DNA of 46,089 nt from Caldilineaceae bacterium bin5 (GCA_002238445.1 MPML01000036.1:1-46089), one strand, 5' to 3'; shown: positions 7,458 through 16,827, counted from the stretch's first letter. Numbers and translations: made by a program. The notes: generated by a model from the letters alone, not told the origin.

Positions 7458-8543
7458 TCAGGCATCGTTCGGCCTGAGGTGGATGGTGACCTCGTTGCGG
7501 TTGTGGAACAGTTGGCGCATGTGGAGGATTGTGTAGCGCTCCCGCAGAATGGCGCAGGCAGGTTCGAGCGCGGCAGCGGTCTTGCCCAGTTTGAGCGTCA
7601 TGACCGCTTCGGCGTGGGGATAGAGGAAGTCGACGAAGGCGTTCATCATACGCGCCGAAGCGCGCGCATCCATACGCATGTCATTGACCAGCAGGTCGAA
7701 AGCATCCGGCCCTTCACGCAGGTAGGCTTCGGCGGTCATACGCTTGTGGCGAACGCCGCGATCTTTGGCGAGCCGGGGATGCAGTTCGGCAGGGTCGACG
7801 GCGGTAACGAACTGGTCCTTTTGACGCAGAACACGTGTCCAACCTCCAGGCGCTGCGCCCAGATCGAGGGCGACGCCGCCCGCGGGAAGTTCGATTCGAA
7901 AAGCTTCCAACGCCTCCAGCATTTTGAATTCCGCTCGGCTGATCTGATCCTTCTCACGGCGGAAGCGGCGCACGCCGCCTGCCCAGTCCGATATATTGTG
8001 GGAGGCAAGTGAGAGACCCATGAAGGCCAGACGCCGCGTGCCGGCGGCCTGCGACGTATCTCTGGTTTCCGCAAGTTCATCCTGCGATTGATTCAACCCA
8101 GCGAAAACGACAGAAAGGATTTGAAATGGCTGCCGCACGTCCAGTGGGGATTTTGCGGCGCGGGTGAGGGCCTCGGCAACAGCGCGGTTGACGTCGAACG
8201 GTTTGTAGGGAAGGTCGGCTAGAATGCGACTCTGGACCGAAAAGCTGACGTCCGGGTCGAGCAGGTCTGCGTACTCGGCTACGGCAGCGTCGCTGAGGCG
8301 GGACAGGTCTCTGGGCTTGGCGATGAGGGGAACGGTGAGGTCCACGGGGCAGATGTGACGGACGAAGACGGGCGGGCTGTCGATCCAGGTTTCGGCCAGT
8401 CCCCAGTAGCCTTCGTCGCAGTCGACGAGGCAGATGCCGGGTGCGAGTTCGTCGAGGGGTCTGCCGTTGTGCGCGTCGCGGCTGAACTCGTCGAGGGCCA
8501 GGTGCGAGAATCCAGGGTCGGCGGTCAGGATTAGCTGGGGCAT
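7458..8543 (-). CDS. RlmM/FtsJ-type SAM-dependent rRNA methyltransferase
   Basis: This 361-aa protein has an N-terminal THUMP-like region (about 1-170) and a C-terminal FtsJ-fold methyltransferase. The SAM-binding motif is DLGAAPGGWTRVL near residues 223-235. The catalytic K-D-K-E tetrad of 2'-O-methyltransferases is visible: K in SRAEFKML, D in NDMRMD, K in TLKLGK and E in NRNEVTIHL. This layout is that of RlmM, which 2'-O-methylates 23S rRNA C2498 in gammaproteobacteria; whether this distant homologue has the same target is open. Its ATG follows the purB stop by one base (TGA A ATG), so the two are translationally coupled. Confidence 0.8.
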   Translation of the reverse strand: MPQLILTADPGFSHLALDEFSRDAHNGRPLDELAPGICLVDCDEGYWGLAETWIDSPPVFVRHICPVDLTVPLIAKPRDLSRLSDAAVAEYADLLDPDVSFSVQSRILADLPYKPFDVNRAVAEALTRAAKSPLDVRQPFQILSVVFAGLNQSQDELAETRDTSQAAGTRRLAFMGLSLASHNISDWAGGVRRFRREKDQISRAEFKMLEALEAFRIELPAGGVALDLGAAPGGWTRVLRQKDQFVTAVDPAELHPRLAKDRGVRHKRMTAEAYLREGPDAFDLLVNDMRMDARASARMMNAFVDFLYPHAEAVMTLKLGKTAAALEPACAILRERYTILHMRQLFHNRNEVTIHLRPNDA

Positions 8544-8544
8544 T

Positions 8545-9945
8545 TCAGCCGACGTTGGCGTGGATGGCGGCGGCGATGTTTCTGGCCCGCTGGGGTGCGT
8601 CGCCCACGTAGTCAGTGGCTGACAGGAGACTGTGCGCCTGTTCCGCCGGCACGAGTGCGGTTATACGCGGGTCGGTGATCAGGTTATCGACGAGGGGATT
8701 GGGCTCCCCATTTTGCAGGGCCTGCCATGCAACCAGGCTCTGTTCGCGGATCAGTTCGTGCAGGTGCTGGCGGTCACCGCCGGCTTTGACGGCTTCCATC
8801 AGCAGACGTTCGGTGGCGGCGAAGACACCGTAGTCGCGCAGATTGCGTGCAGTGGGGCCCGGCCAGATTGTCACGCCTTCGAATAGACGCTGGCTGCGGA
8901 TGAGCACTTCATCGGTCAGCAGGAAGGCCTCCGGCAGGTAAAGGCGCCGGTTAGCCGAGTCGTCGAGCGTGCGCTCGAGCAGGTTGAGGGCGCTGTTGTC
9001 CCAGGCGATGCGGGGCAAAGCCGCGACCTGGCGGGTGAGGCTGTCGATGTTTTCGGCCGCGATGGGATTGCGCTTGAAAGGCATAGCGCTGGAGCCGACC
9101 TGCCTTGGGCCGAAGGGCTCGCTCCATTCGCCGAACGGGGGCGACTGGAGGATGCGCAGGTCAAAAGCGAATTTGTGAAGGCTGGCACAGAGTCCGGCCA
9201 GGGCATTGACCACCAGCCAGTCCTGTTTGCGCGGGTAGGTCTGCGTAGCGGCCTCAAAGGCGGTGAGATCCAGCTTCTGCATAACCCGCTCTTCGAGGTG
9301 GCGAGGGCTGAATTCGCTGTCGGAGAGAAGCTGACCATAACTGGCGCTGGTGCCGACGGCGCCTTTCAAGCCCTTTCCGCGGATGTCGCTGCGCACGTAT
9401 TGCAGCTCTGACAGGTCGGCGAGCAGGTCTTGACCGTACTGGGCAAAGCGGTAACCGACGGTGGTAGGTTCGGCGGGCTGGATGTGGGTAAAGGCGATAG
9501 CGGGCGTTTCGGCTTCGGCTTCGATGCGGGCGGCGATTGTGGCGAGAGTGCGTTTCAACCTATCGATGATTTGGTCGAGGGCAGTGCGCAGGCGCAGGGC
9601 GTCTACGTTGTCGAGCACATCCATTGAAGTCGCGCCAAGATGGATGATGGGGCCGCCCACTGGACATTGTTCGGCATAGGTGCGGATTTCGGCCATGAGA
9701 TCGTGGTGGATTTCCCGTTCGATCTCCTCGGCGCGCGGGATATTGATATGGTCCTGGCGAGATCGCAAGTCTGCCACTTGCGCGGAGGTCACCAGCCCGG
9801 CCTCATATTGAGCTTCCGCCAACGCGACCCAGACACGGCGCATGAGTTTGCGCTTCTCAGTCTCGCTCCAGATTTTGCGCATGGCCTCGCTGCCGTAGCG
9901 CCAGGTCAGGGGTGACAGGTAGGATTCGTGAGTGAATGTGGTCAT
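8545..9945 (-). CDS. purB: Adenylosuccinate lyase
   Basis: PurB cleaves SAICAR to AICAR and adenylosuccinate to AMP, releasing fumarate, in purine synthesis. The protein is 466 aa from ATG 9945; an in-frame TTG at 9960 is possible but less likely. The superfamily signature SSAMPFKRNP lies in the flexible catalytic loop near residue 286. The conserved HLGATSMDVLDN near 102-113 and TRTHIQPAE-like FTHIQPAEPTT segment are also seen. The gene belongs to a minus-strand run with purA and guaB, the same AMP/GMP branch point, but is separated from purA by a toxin-antitoxin pair. Confidence 0.95.
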   Translation of the reverse strand: MTTFTHESYLSPLTWRYGSEAMRKIWSETEKRKLMRRVWVALAEAQYEAGLVTSAQVADLRSRQDHINIPRAEEIEREIHHDLMAEIRTYAEQCPVGGPIIHLGATSMDVLDNVDALRLRTALDQIIDRLKRTLATIAARIEAEAETPAIAFTHIQPAEPTTVGYRFAQYGQDLLADLSELQYVRSDIRGKGLKGAVGTSASYGQLLSDSEFSPRHLEERVMQKLDLTAFEAATQTYPRKQDWLVVNALAGLCASLHKFAFDLRILQSPPFGEWSEPFGPRQVGSSAMPFKRNPIAAENIDSLTRQVAALPRIAWDNSALNLLERTLDDSANRRLYLPEAFLLTDEVLIRSQRLFEGVTIWPGPTARNLRDYGVFAATERLLMEAVKAGGDRQHLHELIREQSLVAWQALQNGEPNPLVDNLITDPRITALVPAEQAHSLLSATDYVGDAPQRARNIAAAIHANVG

Positions 9946-10032
9946 AGATGTTGACAGCAAGAGACAGTGAAGAGGAGTGGGGAGCGGGTGGTCGCATTGG
10001 CGATCTTGATCCTCATTGGCAACTCCTCCTTT

Positions 10033-10506
10033 TCACTTGGGCGGCCTTAGTTGGTCCAGAAATTCGACTATATCTCGATGCAGGACACTATGCGCCTGCC
10101 GCGCAATTTGAAGATTGGACTCAAGCAGGACGGGATCAACTGTCGAAGAATAAGCATGGCGGAAGAAGTGGCGGAAACCGCGCATAGTGTCAAGGAGCAC
10201 AAACGTCTCTTTGGTCAATGGGGCCGGACGCACTCCTGGGACGGGCTGGGTCATGCGTTGAAGAAGAGCCGAATGCCATCGTGCCACGTCGCCGATCTGA
10301 TTCTCAAAGCTGGCGGCGATCAGGCGCAGAAGTTCCTCGATAGAACTGTAAGCATTGTGAATCTGAAAAGCTACGCTCTCAATGTGACGCACGTCGCTGA
10401 CGTCGAAGCCTTGTGTCCGTTCTTCGATGTCAACAAAGACAGCGTCGATAATTGCGAGCTGCGCGACAATGCGTGATTCGAGGACTAGGAACTCTTGGGC
10501 GTCCAA
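10033..10506 (-). CDS. hepT: HepT-like HEPN ribonuclease toxin (DUF86 type)
   Basis: This 157-aa all-helical protein carries the HEPN/HepT motif R-x4-H-x-Y as RHFFRHAY (R112, H117, Y119). HepT toxins are ribonucleases. In studied systems the partner MntA silences them by adding AMP groups to the motif tyrosine. The paired MntA gene lies directly upstream and overlaps this start by 22 bp. Length and motif place it with the longer HepT relatives. The pair sits between purA and purB. No frameshift or missing key residue is visible, so the toxin looks functional. Confidence 0.87.
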   Translation of the reverse strand: MDAQEFLVLESRIVAQLAIIDAVFVDIEERTQGFDVSDVRHIESVAFQIHNAYSSIEELLRLIAASFENQIGDVARWHSALLQRMTQPVPGVRPAPLTKETFVLLDTMRGFRHFFRHAYSSTVDPVLLESNLQIARQAHSVLHRDIVEFLDQLRPPK

Positions 10507-10838
10507 GGCACTCCCTCCCGACGGATACGGTCGGCAAATGGGACGGCGGAAAGATCCACCAGATCGACGTCTCTTTCCAGCATTGACGAGAACCGTCCGA
10601 TCGCTTCGGCCAGTAGTTCGGGGCGGCTGGTCTCAATGGCGATGTCGACGTCGGAGTGTTCGTGGAACCGGCGAGGCCGCGTGACTGAACCAAAAATGTA
10701 GCCGGAACAAATGCCGAATTGACGGCTATGCGAATCCAACAATGCAATGGTCTTCGCGACTAGTTCTTTGCGCTCACTCTCCAAGCGGCGGGAACGCTGT
10801 GCGATTGCCTTGTCTAACACACTGGTATCAAAGGGCAT
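10485..10838 (-). CDS. mntA: MntA-like minimal nucleotidyltransferase antitoxin
   Basis: This 117-aa protein has the minimal nucleotidyltransferase signature: G50-S51, eleven residues, then D63-V-D65, in FGSVTRPRRF followed by HSDVDIAIE. A third acidic residue lies in RDVDLVDLS near residues 89-97. In MntA/HepT systems this enzyme transfers AMP to the HepT tyrosine and so neutralises the toxin. The gene precedes and overlaps hepT (10485-10506), as in characterised pairs. ATG 10838 begins about 100 bp after the purA stop. Confidence 0.87.
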   Translation of the reverse strand: MPFDTSVLDKAIAQRSRRLESERKELVAKTIALLDSHSRQFGICSGYIFGSVTRPRRFHEHSDVDIAIETSRPELLAEAIGRFSSMLERDVDLVDLSAVPFADRIRREGVPWTPKSS

Positions 10839-10939
10839 GTGTCCTACAAATCAGGGGAGACCCCCGCGAATCCGATTGTCCCTGGAAGTCAGTGGGACAG
10901 TGGCGCTTCGAACTGCATCCTATGCATTGGGCCCTGTCC

Positions 10940-12238
10940 CTACTGTTCGGTCACCAGAGCTGGGCTGCCGCGGCCGAACATGTTGTCGCGTTCAGGGCCG
11001 ACGGAGACGTAGGCGACAGGAACGCCGGCCAGCTCGGAAATGCGGCTGACGTAGTTGCGTGCTTCAACCGGCAGTGCGGCCCAACTGCGGCAGCCGGTGG
11101 TGGGTGTGACCCAGCCGGGCATCTCCTCCCAGAGCGGCTGCGCGTCCATCAGGAGCGAAGTGTCGGGGACGGTGTCGGTGAGCACAGTGCCGTCCGCCAG
11201 GCGATAGCCGGTGCAGATTTTGAGCGTTTCGATGCTGTCGAGAACGTCCAATTTGGTTATGGCCAGACCGGTCATGCCGTTGAGCCAGGCGGCGTAGCGA
11301 ATGGCGACGCCGTCGAACCAGCCACAGCGGCGCGGGCGGCCGGTGGTCGCGCCGAACTCCTTGCCCACGTCCTGCATAAGCTTGCCGATCTCGTCGTGCA
11401 ATTCGACCGGGAAGGGGCCGTCGCCGACGCAGGTGCTGTAGGCTTTGCAAACGCCGTGGACTTCATCAAGAGACCCGGCCGGCAGGCCGGCGCCGGAAGG
11501 GGCGAACGCGGCGGTTGGATGGCTGCTGGTAACGTAGGGATAGATTCCCCAATCCAGATCGCGCATGACGCCGAGCTGGCCTTCGAGCAGGATATCGTTG
11601 CCGGCCTCGAGCGCCATGCGTAGAATCGGCGCAGTGTCGACGATGCGGGGCGCCAGTTGCAGTCGAAACTCCAGCAGCAGATCGTAGACCTCGCGGCCGT
11701 CCACCGGCTGCCCGCCGAGAATCGTGAGCTTGCGGTTGATGGTCTTCAAAGCACTGTCGAGTCGCGCTTCCAGCCAGTCGGGTTGGAGGAGGTCGCCGAT
11801 GCGGAGTCCGGAGCGGGTGGCCTTGTCGCTGTAGGCCGGGCCGACGCCGCGCATGGTTGTGCCGATGGTGTCGGCGCCGCGGGCCTGCTCCTCCAGCTCG
11901 TCGAGTGTGCGATGGTAGGGCATGAGCATCTGAGCGCGACTGCTGATCCAAAGACGGTCGCAGCCGACGCCAATCGACTTGAGGTGGGCGATCTCTTCCA
12001 GCAGCGACTGCGGATTGACCACACAGCCCGTGCCGATAATGTTGTGGACGTTCGGATAGAAGATGCCACAGGGCACCAGATGGAGCACGGTTTTGCCGAA
12101 ATCGTTGATAACGGTATGGCCGGCGTTGTCGCCTCCTTGAAAGCGTATGACATAGTTGGCCCGTTTGGCCAGGTAATCGACAATGCGACCTTTACCTTCA
12201 TCTCCCCACTGGGCGCCGACAACGGCTGTTACAGTCAT
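10940..12238 (-). CDS. purA: Adenylosuccinate synthetase
   Basis: PurA converts IMP, aspartate and GTP to adenylosuccinate, the first committed step to AMP. The 432-aa length is standard. The GTP-binding P-loop is [15 protein letters not shown] near residues 8-22, with the conserved catalytic Asp13 there and His41 in [22 protein letters not shown] and the C-terminal [16 protein letters not shown] also fit the family. Its ATG lies one base after the guaB stop, so guaB and purA form one coupled unit holding both exits from IMP. Confidence 0.97.
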   Translation of the reverse strand: MTVTAVVGAQWGDEGKGRIVDYLAKRANYVIRFQGGDNAGHTVINDFGKTVLHLVPCGIFYPNVHNIIGTGCVVNPQSLLEEIAHLKSIGVGCDRLWISSRAQMLMPYHRTLDELEEQARGADTIGTTMRGVGPAYSDKATRSGLRIGDLLQPDWLEARLDSALKTINRKLTILGGQPVDGREVYDLLLEFRLQLAPRIVDTAPILRMALEAGNDILLEGQLGVMRDLDWGIYPYVTSSHPTAAFAPSGAGLPAGSLDEVHGVCKAYSTCVGDGPFPVELHDEIGKLMQDVGKEFGATTGRPRRCGWFDGVAIRYAAWLNGMTGLAITKLDVLDSIETLKICTGYRLADGTVLTDTVPDTSLLMDAQPLWEEMPGWVTPTTGCRSWAALPVEARNYVSRISELAGVPVAYVSVGPERDNMFGRGSPALVTEQ

Positions 12239-12239
12239 T

Positions 12240-13847
12240 CTAGTTCCCTGGATTCACTTGGTAGTTTGGCGCTTCTTTGGTAATGACAACGCTGTGCGGA
12301 TGGCTTTCCTGGTAACCTGCCGGGCTGATGCGGACGAAGCGGGCTTTGCGCCACAGGTCCGGCAGGCTGTCGGCGCCGACGTATCCCATCCCGGAGCGCA
12401 GGCCGCCCAGGAGTTGAAAGACGAACTCGTTGAGGTAGCCTTTGTATGGTACCTGCCCTTCGATGCCTTCGGGAACGGTTTTGCCGCCGATGTCGGGTGA
12501 AGCGCCATTGAGCGATTGACCGGTGGCGTAACGGTCAGCGGCGCGGCCTTTCATGGCGCCGATACTGCCCATGCCGCGGTACTCTTTGAAGGAACGACCT
12601 TCGCGGATAACGATTTCGCCGGGGGATTCGTGCAGGCCGGCCAGCAGGCCGCCGAGCATGACGGCTGAGGCGCCGCAAGCAAGGGCCTTGGTAATGTCGC
12701 CGCTGTAGCGGATGCCGCCGTCTGCGATAAGGGTTACACCGCAAGATTCGGCAGCTTCGGAGCAGGCGGCGATGGCAGTGAGTTGGGGCATGCCGGCGCC
12801 GGAGACGATGCGGGTGGTGCAGATCGAGCCTGCGCCGACGCCCACTTTGACGACGTCTGCGCCAGCTTCGCTCAGCATCTGCACACCTTCGACTGTCACG
12901 ACATTGCCGGCAAGGATAGGCAGTTCCGAAAAGCGTGCCCGCACGGCTCTCACGGTTTCGATGACACCCTGGGTATGGCCGTGGGCGGTGTCGACCGCAA
13001 CCGCGTCGACGCCGGCATTGATGAGGCTTTCGGCGCGTCGCAGCCCTTCTGCGCCAACACCGATGGCGCCGGCCACGAGCAGCCGTCCGCGCTCATCTTT
13101 GGCGGAGTGGGGGAAATCCTGCCGTTTGAGGATGTCCTTATAGGTGATCAGCCCCTTGAGATAGCCGTCGGCATCGATCAGAGGCAGCTTCTCGATACGG
13201 TAGCGGTGGAGGATCTCCTGCGCCTCTTCCAGCGTTGTGCCCAGTTGTGCGGTGATCAGGTTCTCTGAAACCATAAAGTCGGCGATCAGCCGCTGGTGGT
13301 CGGTGGCGAAGCGGACATCGCGGTTGGTGAGAATGCCCAGCAACCGGTTGTCGTCATCGGTGATGGGTACGCCACTGATATGGTAGTGGCTCATGACCGC
13401 TTCGGCGTCGGCCAAGGTGTTTTCGGGCCGCAGAGTGATGGGATCGACGATCATGCCGCTCTCGCTGCGTTTGACCTTGTCGACCTCTTCGGCCTGTTGC
13501 GTTACCGACAGGTTGCGGTGAATGACGCCCAGTCCCCCTTGGCGGGCGAGAGCGATCGCCAAATCCGCTTCGGTGACGGTATCCATGGCCGCGCTGATAA
13601 GCGGGATATTGAGTGCGAGCTTCGGATGGAGGCGTGTTGTGATGTCGACGTCGACTGGCAGCACCTCGGCGAAACCGGGTACGAGCAGTACATCGTCGAA
13701 GGTCATGGCGTTTTGCGCGAAGAGGCCGTCGGCCAGAGACAAACGTGAGGTGGTAGAAATGTCAGCAAGCTGGGCGGTTTCATCAGAATCGCGGGGCGAA
13801 GGGTAGGGCGTGCCGTTGCGTGTGCCTCTAATCACAGGAACAGTCAT
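12240..13847 (-). CDS. guaB: IMP dehydrogenase
   Basis: GuaB oxidises IMP to XMP with NAD+, the first step to GMP. From ATG 13847 the protein is 535 aa. This start has a strong GGAGG ribosome binding site 7 bp upstream; the in-frame ATG at 13925 would add 26 residues with no support. A roughly 45-residue Ser/Pro/Asp-containing extension precedes the conserved [10 protein letters not shown]. Two CBS domains occupy about residues 130-245. The catalytic loop is GAGSICTTR with Cys343, and the phosphate-binding DGGIRYSGD follows. Stop and purA start are separated by one base. Confidence 0.96.
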   Translation of the reverse strand: MTVPVIRGTRNGTPYPSPRDSDETAQLADISTTSRLSLADGLFAQNAMTFDDVLLVPGFAEVLPVDVDITTRLHPKLALNIPLISAAMDTVTEADLAIALARQGGLGVIHRNLSVTQQAEEVDKVKRSESGMIVDPITLRPENTLADAEAVMSHYHISGVPITDDDNRLLGILTNRDVRFATDHQRLIADFMVSENLITAQLGTTLEEAQEILHRYRIEKLPLIDADGYLKGLITYKDILKRQDFPHSAKDERGRLLVAGAIGVGAEGLRRAESLINAGVDAVAVDTAHGHTQGVIETVRAVRARFSELPILAGNVVTVEGVQMLSEAGADVVKVGVGAGSICTTRIVSGAGMPQLTAIAACSEAAESCGVTLIADGGIRYSGDITKALACGASAVMLGGLLAGLHESPGEIVIREGRSFKEYRGMGSIGAMKGRAADRYATGQSLNGASPDIGGKTVPEGIEGQVPYKGYLNEFVFQLLGGLRSGMGYVGADSLPDLWRKARFVRISPAGYQESHPHSVVITKEAPNYQVNPGN

Positions 13848-14168
13848 CAGATTTCCTCCCGGAGCTCTTGGGCTTTTGCTGGCATGTTTGCTGTCTGATG
13901 CAGCGTTTTCGTCCGCTCCTGCCAAGTATTAGAACAGTCTGAATCACTACGAACCATTGTACCACTGGCAAGGAATGGGGCGCGAATTGGGAGGTGTTTG
14001 CGTAAAGGGTTGGGAGGCTTTCAGAATTGAGGAGTGAGGAGTGAGAAACGACTCGCTTCGCGTCGCGCAAGGGGCAAATGGCGGCTGCGATTGGGACGTC
14101 CTGGGTCAGAAGGAGAGGTTGTTCTGAATGGACACGAACCTATTGAGGCTGAATTTCTACGTTTTTCG
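13848..14168. other. Upstream region of guaB
   Basis: This 321-bp region contains no recognised gene. It should hold the guaB promoter on the minus strand. A TACAAT box is visible near 13958, but I find no convincing paired -35 box. Bases 14160-14168 are the left copy of the 9-bp target duplication of the adjacent repeat element. Confidence 0.4.
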
Positions 14169-14454
14169 GAAACTACTCAGCCGCAACTGATTCGCCAACC
14201 TGTACGAGGCGAGCAAAGGTGTTCTTTCTCCCCGCATTGTTGTATTTTGGGCGGTCGGCCGCAAGCGGCCTCCCTTGTGCAGGGGCTGCGCCCCCGCAAC
14301 GCCCCCCTACAAAAACATGCCTCACCGACCGTGTGCATTCTTCGCAACGTGTCGGCTGGCGTGCATGGCGGCCGCTGTACACCAGTTGCGTCACCAAGAG
14401 ACTGAATGGTTCCAAGGATGACTGGCCGGTCAACTACTGTGGCTTAGTAGTTAC
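14169..14454 (+). mobile_element. MITE-like dispersed repeat, best-preserved copy with exact target duplication
   Basis: This 286-bp copy begins GAAACTACTCAGCCGCA and ends GGCTTAGTAGTTAC. Reverse-complemented, the end reads GTAACTACTAAGCCACA, so the termini form an inverted repeat matching at 14 of 17 positions. Exact 9-bp direct repeats CGTTTTTCG flank it (14160-14168 and 14455-14463), the hallmark of transposition. Hairpin 1 is GGCCG-CAAG-CGGCC at 14257-14270, followed by the GGGGC-TGC-GCCCC hairpin. No transposase is encoded. The right target duplication ends one base before the hisE stop codon. Confidence 0.88.
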
Positions 14455-14464
14455 CGTTTTTCGT

Positions 14465-14758
14465 CTATTTGAAGCGCCGGGCCAGTTCGGCTTCAACGTC
14501 TGACCAGGAGAGCTCCCGTTGTTCGAGCAGTACAAGGCTGTGGTAGACCAGGTCTGCCATTTCCGATACGAGGCGCGCATCACTTTCTTCGAGGGCGGCG
14601 ACGACGACTTCAACCGCCTCTTCGCCGACTTTTTGGGCGATTTTGCCGGTTCCGGCGGCTAGAAGGCTTGCGGTATAGGATTCTGCGGTCGGATTGGCTT
14701 TGCGGTCGGCGATCGTAGCTGAGAGGGAGTTGAGCAGTTCGGACATCTGGCGATCCAT
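14465..14758 (-). CDS. hisE: Phosphoribosyl-ATP pyrophosphohydrolase
   Basis: HisE hydrolyses phosphoribosyl-ATP to phosphoribosyl-AMP and pyrophosphate, the second step of histidine synthesis. The stand-alone 97-aa protein belongs to the all-alpha NTP-pyrophosphatase superfamily. It shows ESYTASLL, then KVGEEAVEVVVAAL with the metal-binding glutamates, and SEMADLVYHSLVLL with the matching acidic helix. The start is set at ATG 14758 (MDRQMSELL); ATG 14746 is an alternative. The reading frame extends upstream, but that part is not family-like. No HisI domain is fused or adjacent. A repeat element is inserted just after the stop codon. Confidence 0.93.
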   Translation of the reverse strand: MDRQMSELLNSLSATIADRKANPTAESYTASLLAAGTGKIAQKVGEEAVEVVVAALEESDARLVSEMADLVYHSLVLLEQRELSWSDVEAELARRFK

Positions 14759-14820
14759 TTTGTTGGTTTGGGAGTAATCAGGGTTGTGCACGGTGAGGAA
14801 CTGTCGCCCTCTGTGCAGAG

Positions 14821-16827
14821 TCAATGCGTAAGGGTTGGACCCCCTTTTTGCCGTCCTCGCATGTCTTTCAAGATGATCTCTTCGCCCAGGGCTCGGCGGA
14901 TCTCTTCGCACGGCTCTTCGTCGGCAATCAGGAGCAGAAGTTCCCTGGCGCGTGTCATGGCAACGTAGAGACGGTCCAGTTCCAGGAGACGCGATTCCAG
15001 GTCCTGGTCCGGGTCGAAATTCTGCCCCCCGCCGCCAGCGTCACCACCGCCTTCCGGGAACTGAGTTACGCCCAAGCGTGGAAGGAATACGGCCCTGAAT
15101 TCCAGTCCTCGAGCACGGTCGTAGGTCCCTACTCTCACGCCGCTGCCGGAAATACCATCACGCGTAATCCGGGCGCAGGGGATGCCTTTGCCTTGCAGGA
15201 ATCTGATGGCGGCCTCGACCTGATTGTTGTGTTTCAGGAAGACCGCAATCTCGTCTGTGCCGACCTTTCCGCCTTCACTGATTTCGCGTATCATCTCGCG
15301 CAAATAGGGAAATTCGTCATCACAGTCTACAAGGGCAAGATTGGGCCTCTCATCCTCACGCTCAGAAAAACCCAGTTCGACGTCAAGAATTAATTTGTCG
15401 TCTTCATGTTCGAGCGCCACAAGCTCGTTACCACGGACGCGCCTGGCCGCGCGGTAGACTGCAGGCAAATTGCGGTAGTTCTTTCTGAGCACCTGCGCCC
15501 GACCGGCGATTTCAAGCCCGGCCCAGCCGAGCCGGTACCCTCCGGGATAGATGCGCTGTGCGGGGTCATCCAATATGAGAACGCCATCTTTGGGCACGGG
15601 ATTCTCGGGAGCCCCGGCGACAAGGGCACGGACGAGCTGCAACTCCACCAGAGTTATGTCTTGCGCTTCATCCACGACGACGCAGCGGTAGGGGGCTTGT
15701 GCGAGTCTTTGGACAGCATCTCTGGCCCGAATCCTTTTGTCCGCGAACGGAACTGCGTTGCGTTCGCTCAGCTTTCCTGCCCAGAGTTCATACAGTTCCC
15801 ATACCAGCTTGCGCAAGTTCTGAGAAAGTGATCGCTTGCGTCCAATGCGTTCTACGGAAAGGTAGTCCTCAAGGCTCTGAAGGTCGTTCCCCTTGATCAC
15901 TCTCTCAATCTCTTCTCTCAGGTAATCCTGGCCAATCCTTTCCAAAGGGGAACCCGCAGCGAGCTCCTTGCAAGCAGCTGCGAATGTCTGGTCAACCAGA
16001 GAGAAATGCGCCGGCGGCCAACTGTCGTACTTGTATGCAATCCTGTCGATGTTCGCGAACTCGACATTCGAAGGGGCCATTGGCAGGTTATGGAAGCGCC
16101 TTTCGAGCAGTTCGGCCAGCGATCTGCTGTTCGCGGTAAAAAGCACGTTGCCATCGGGATATCGACGGGCCAGTTCCGCAACTCGATGCAACCCGATCAC
16201 CGTCTTACCTGTGCCGGCCGCGCCGCGAATGCGGGCGGCTCCTGACCAGTGGCGGCTGACAAGAGGCTTTTGGTCTGGATGGAGGAAGAGCTGCCAGTCC
16301 TCAAAGTCACCGCTGAAGAGACGCCGAATCAAATCCTCGGTGAGAAGAGGGTCGGTTGAAGCAGTTTCTGATGCCAGCGGCGAATGGGGAGGACTCCCCG
16401 ATTCCTGCCCGGGTAGGTCAGGCAGCGAGGGCTGATGCGGCGTTCCTGTGGAAGCGCGCCTCAAGGAAAGCGGGATGTCAGGAACTGAAACTTGTAGATC
16501 TGCAAGATCGTCAGAAGCCAGATCGACATAATGGTCTCGTCTGTCGGCCCAATCATACATGGCATCATGGTGCCCTGCATTGACGAAAACGAACTGGCCG
16601 TCATCTTCTGCTAGGAGAATCCGAAGTTCCTGTGAAGCCCTCAATGACCAGAGGTTGCTCTTGGTACCGCCGCCGAGTTTCTCGAAATTGAGTCCAGGGG
16701 TTGCCGGATCCCGGGCGAACTGGGACACGGCGGTGACGAAACGCGTCTGATCCTGCGGGGTGAGCCGCCGGGTGTGGCCGATTTGCCGATGAAAGGATCG
16801 GGTCATTGCCAACACTACTCTGTCCAT
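14821..16827 (-). CDS. RelE/ParE-like domain fused to a UvrD/Rep-type superfamily 1 helicase
   Basis: This protein is 668 aa from ATG 16827. The N-terminal ~100 residues (MTRSFHRQIG, then NFEKLGGGTKSNLWSLRAS, LRILLAEDDGQFVFVNAGHHDAMYDWA) have the pattern of RelE/ParE-type toxins. A Pro/Ser-rich linker follows (about 120-165), then an SF1 helicase with Walker A GAAGTGKT (202-209), Walker B VVVDEAQD (ending near 390), a YRNLPAVYRAARR segment and a C-terminal YVAMTRAREL motif. UvrD-like enzymes unwind DNA with ATP. The toxin-like part may bind RNA or ribosomes, or be a structural leftover. A longer in-frame ATG at 16914 falls inside the neighbouring repeat and is rejected. It lies 62 bp upstream of hisE but has no evident link to histidine. 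Confidence 0.8.
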   Translation of the reverse strand: MDRVVLAMTRSFHRQIGHTRRLTPQDQTRFVTAVSQFARDPATPGLNFEKLGGGTKSNLWSLRASQELRILLAEDDGQFVFVNAGHHDAMYDWADRRDHYVDLASDDLADLQVSVPDIPLSLRRASTGTPHQPSLPDLPGQESGSPPHSPLASETASTDPLLTEDLIRRLFSGDFEDWQLFLHPDQKPLVSRHWSGAARIRGAAGTGKTVIGLHRVAELARRYPDGNVLFTANSRSLAELLERRFHNLPMAPSNVEFANIDRIAYKYDSWPPAHFSLVDQTFAAACKELAAGSPLERIGQDYLREEIERVIKGNDLQSLEDYLSVERIGRKRSLSQNLRKLVWELYELWAGKLSERNAVPFADKRIRARDAVQRLAQAPYRCVVVDEAQDITLVELQLVRALVAGAPENPVPKDGVLILDDPAQRIYPGGYRLGWAGLEIAGRAQVLRKNYRNLPAVYRAARRVRGNELVALEHEDDKLILDVELGFSEREDERPNLALVDCDDEFPYLREMIREISEGGKVGTDEIAVFLKHNNQVEAAIRFLQGKGIPCARITRDGISGSGVRVGTYDRARGLEFRAVFLPRLGVTQFPEGGGDAGGGGQNFDPDQDLESRLLELDRLYVAMTRARELLLLIADEEPCEEIRRALGEEIILKDMRGRQKGGPTLTH

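Noticed and set aside
10051..10476. Plus-strand ORF of 141 codons opposite hepT
   Set aside because: It is the shadow of hepT, which has the recognised motif, overlap with mntA and family length.
10851..10939. Repeated TGTCCC/GGGACA words between mntA and purA as a terminator or operator
   Set aside because: The stems are short and no T-run follows; too weak to call.
14173..14433. Minus-strand open frames over the dispersed repeat, with a shared VGGRCGGAAPAQGR-like segment
   Set aside because: The similarity comes from the repeated DNA. The frame is not kept among copies: it ends early at 16970 and is shifted at 38300 by a lost C.
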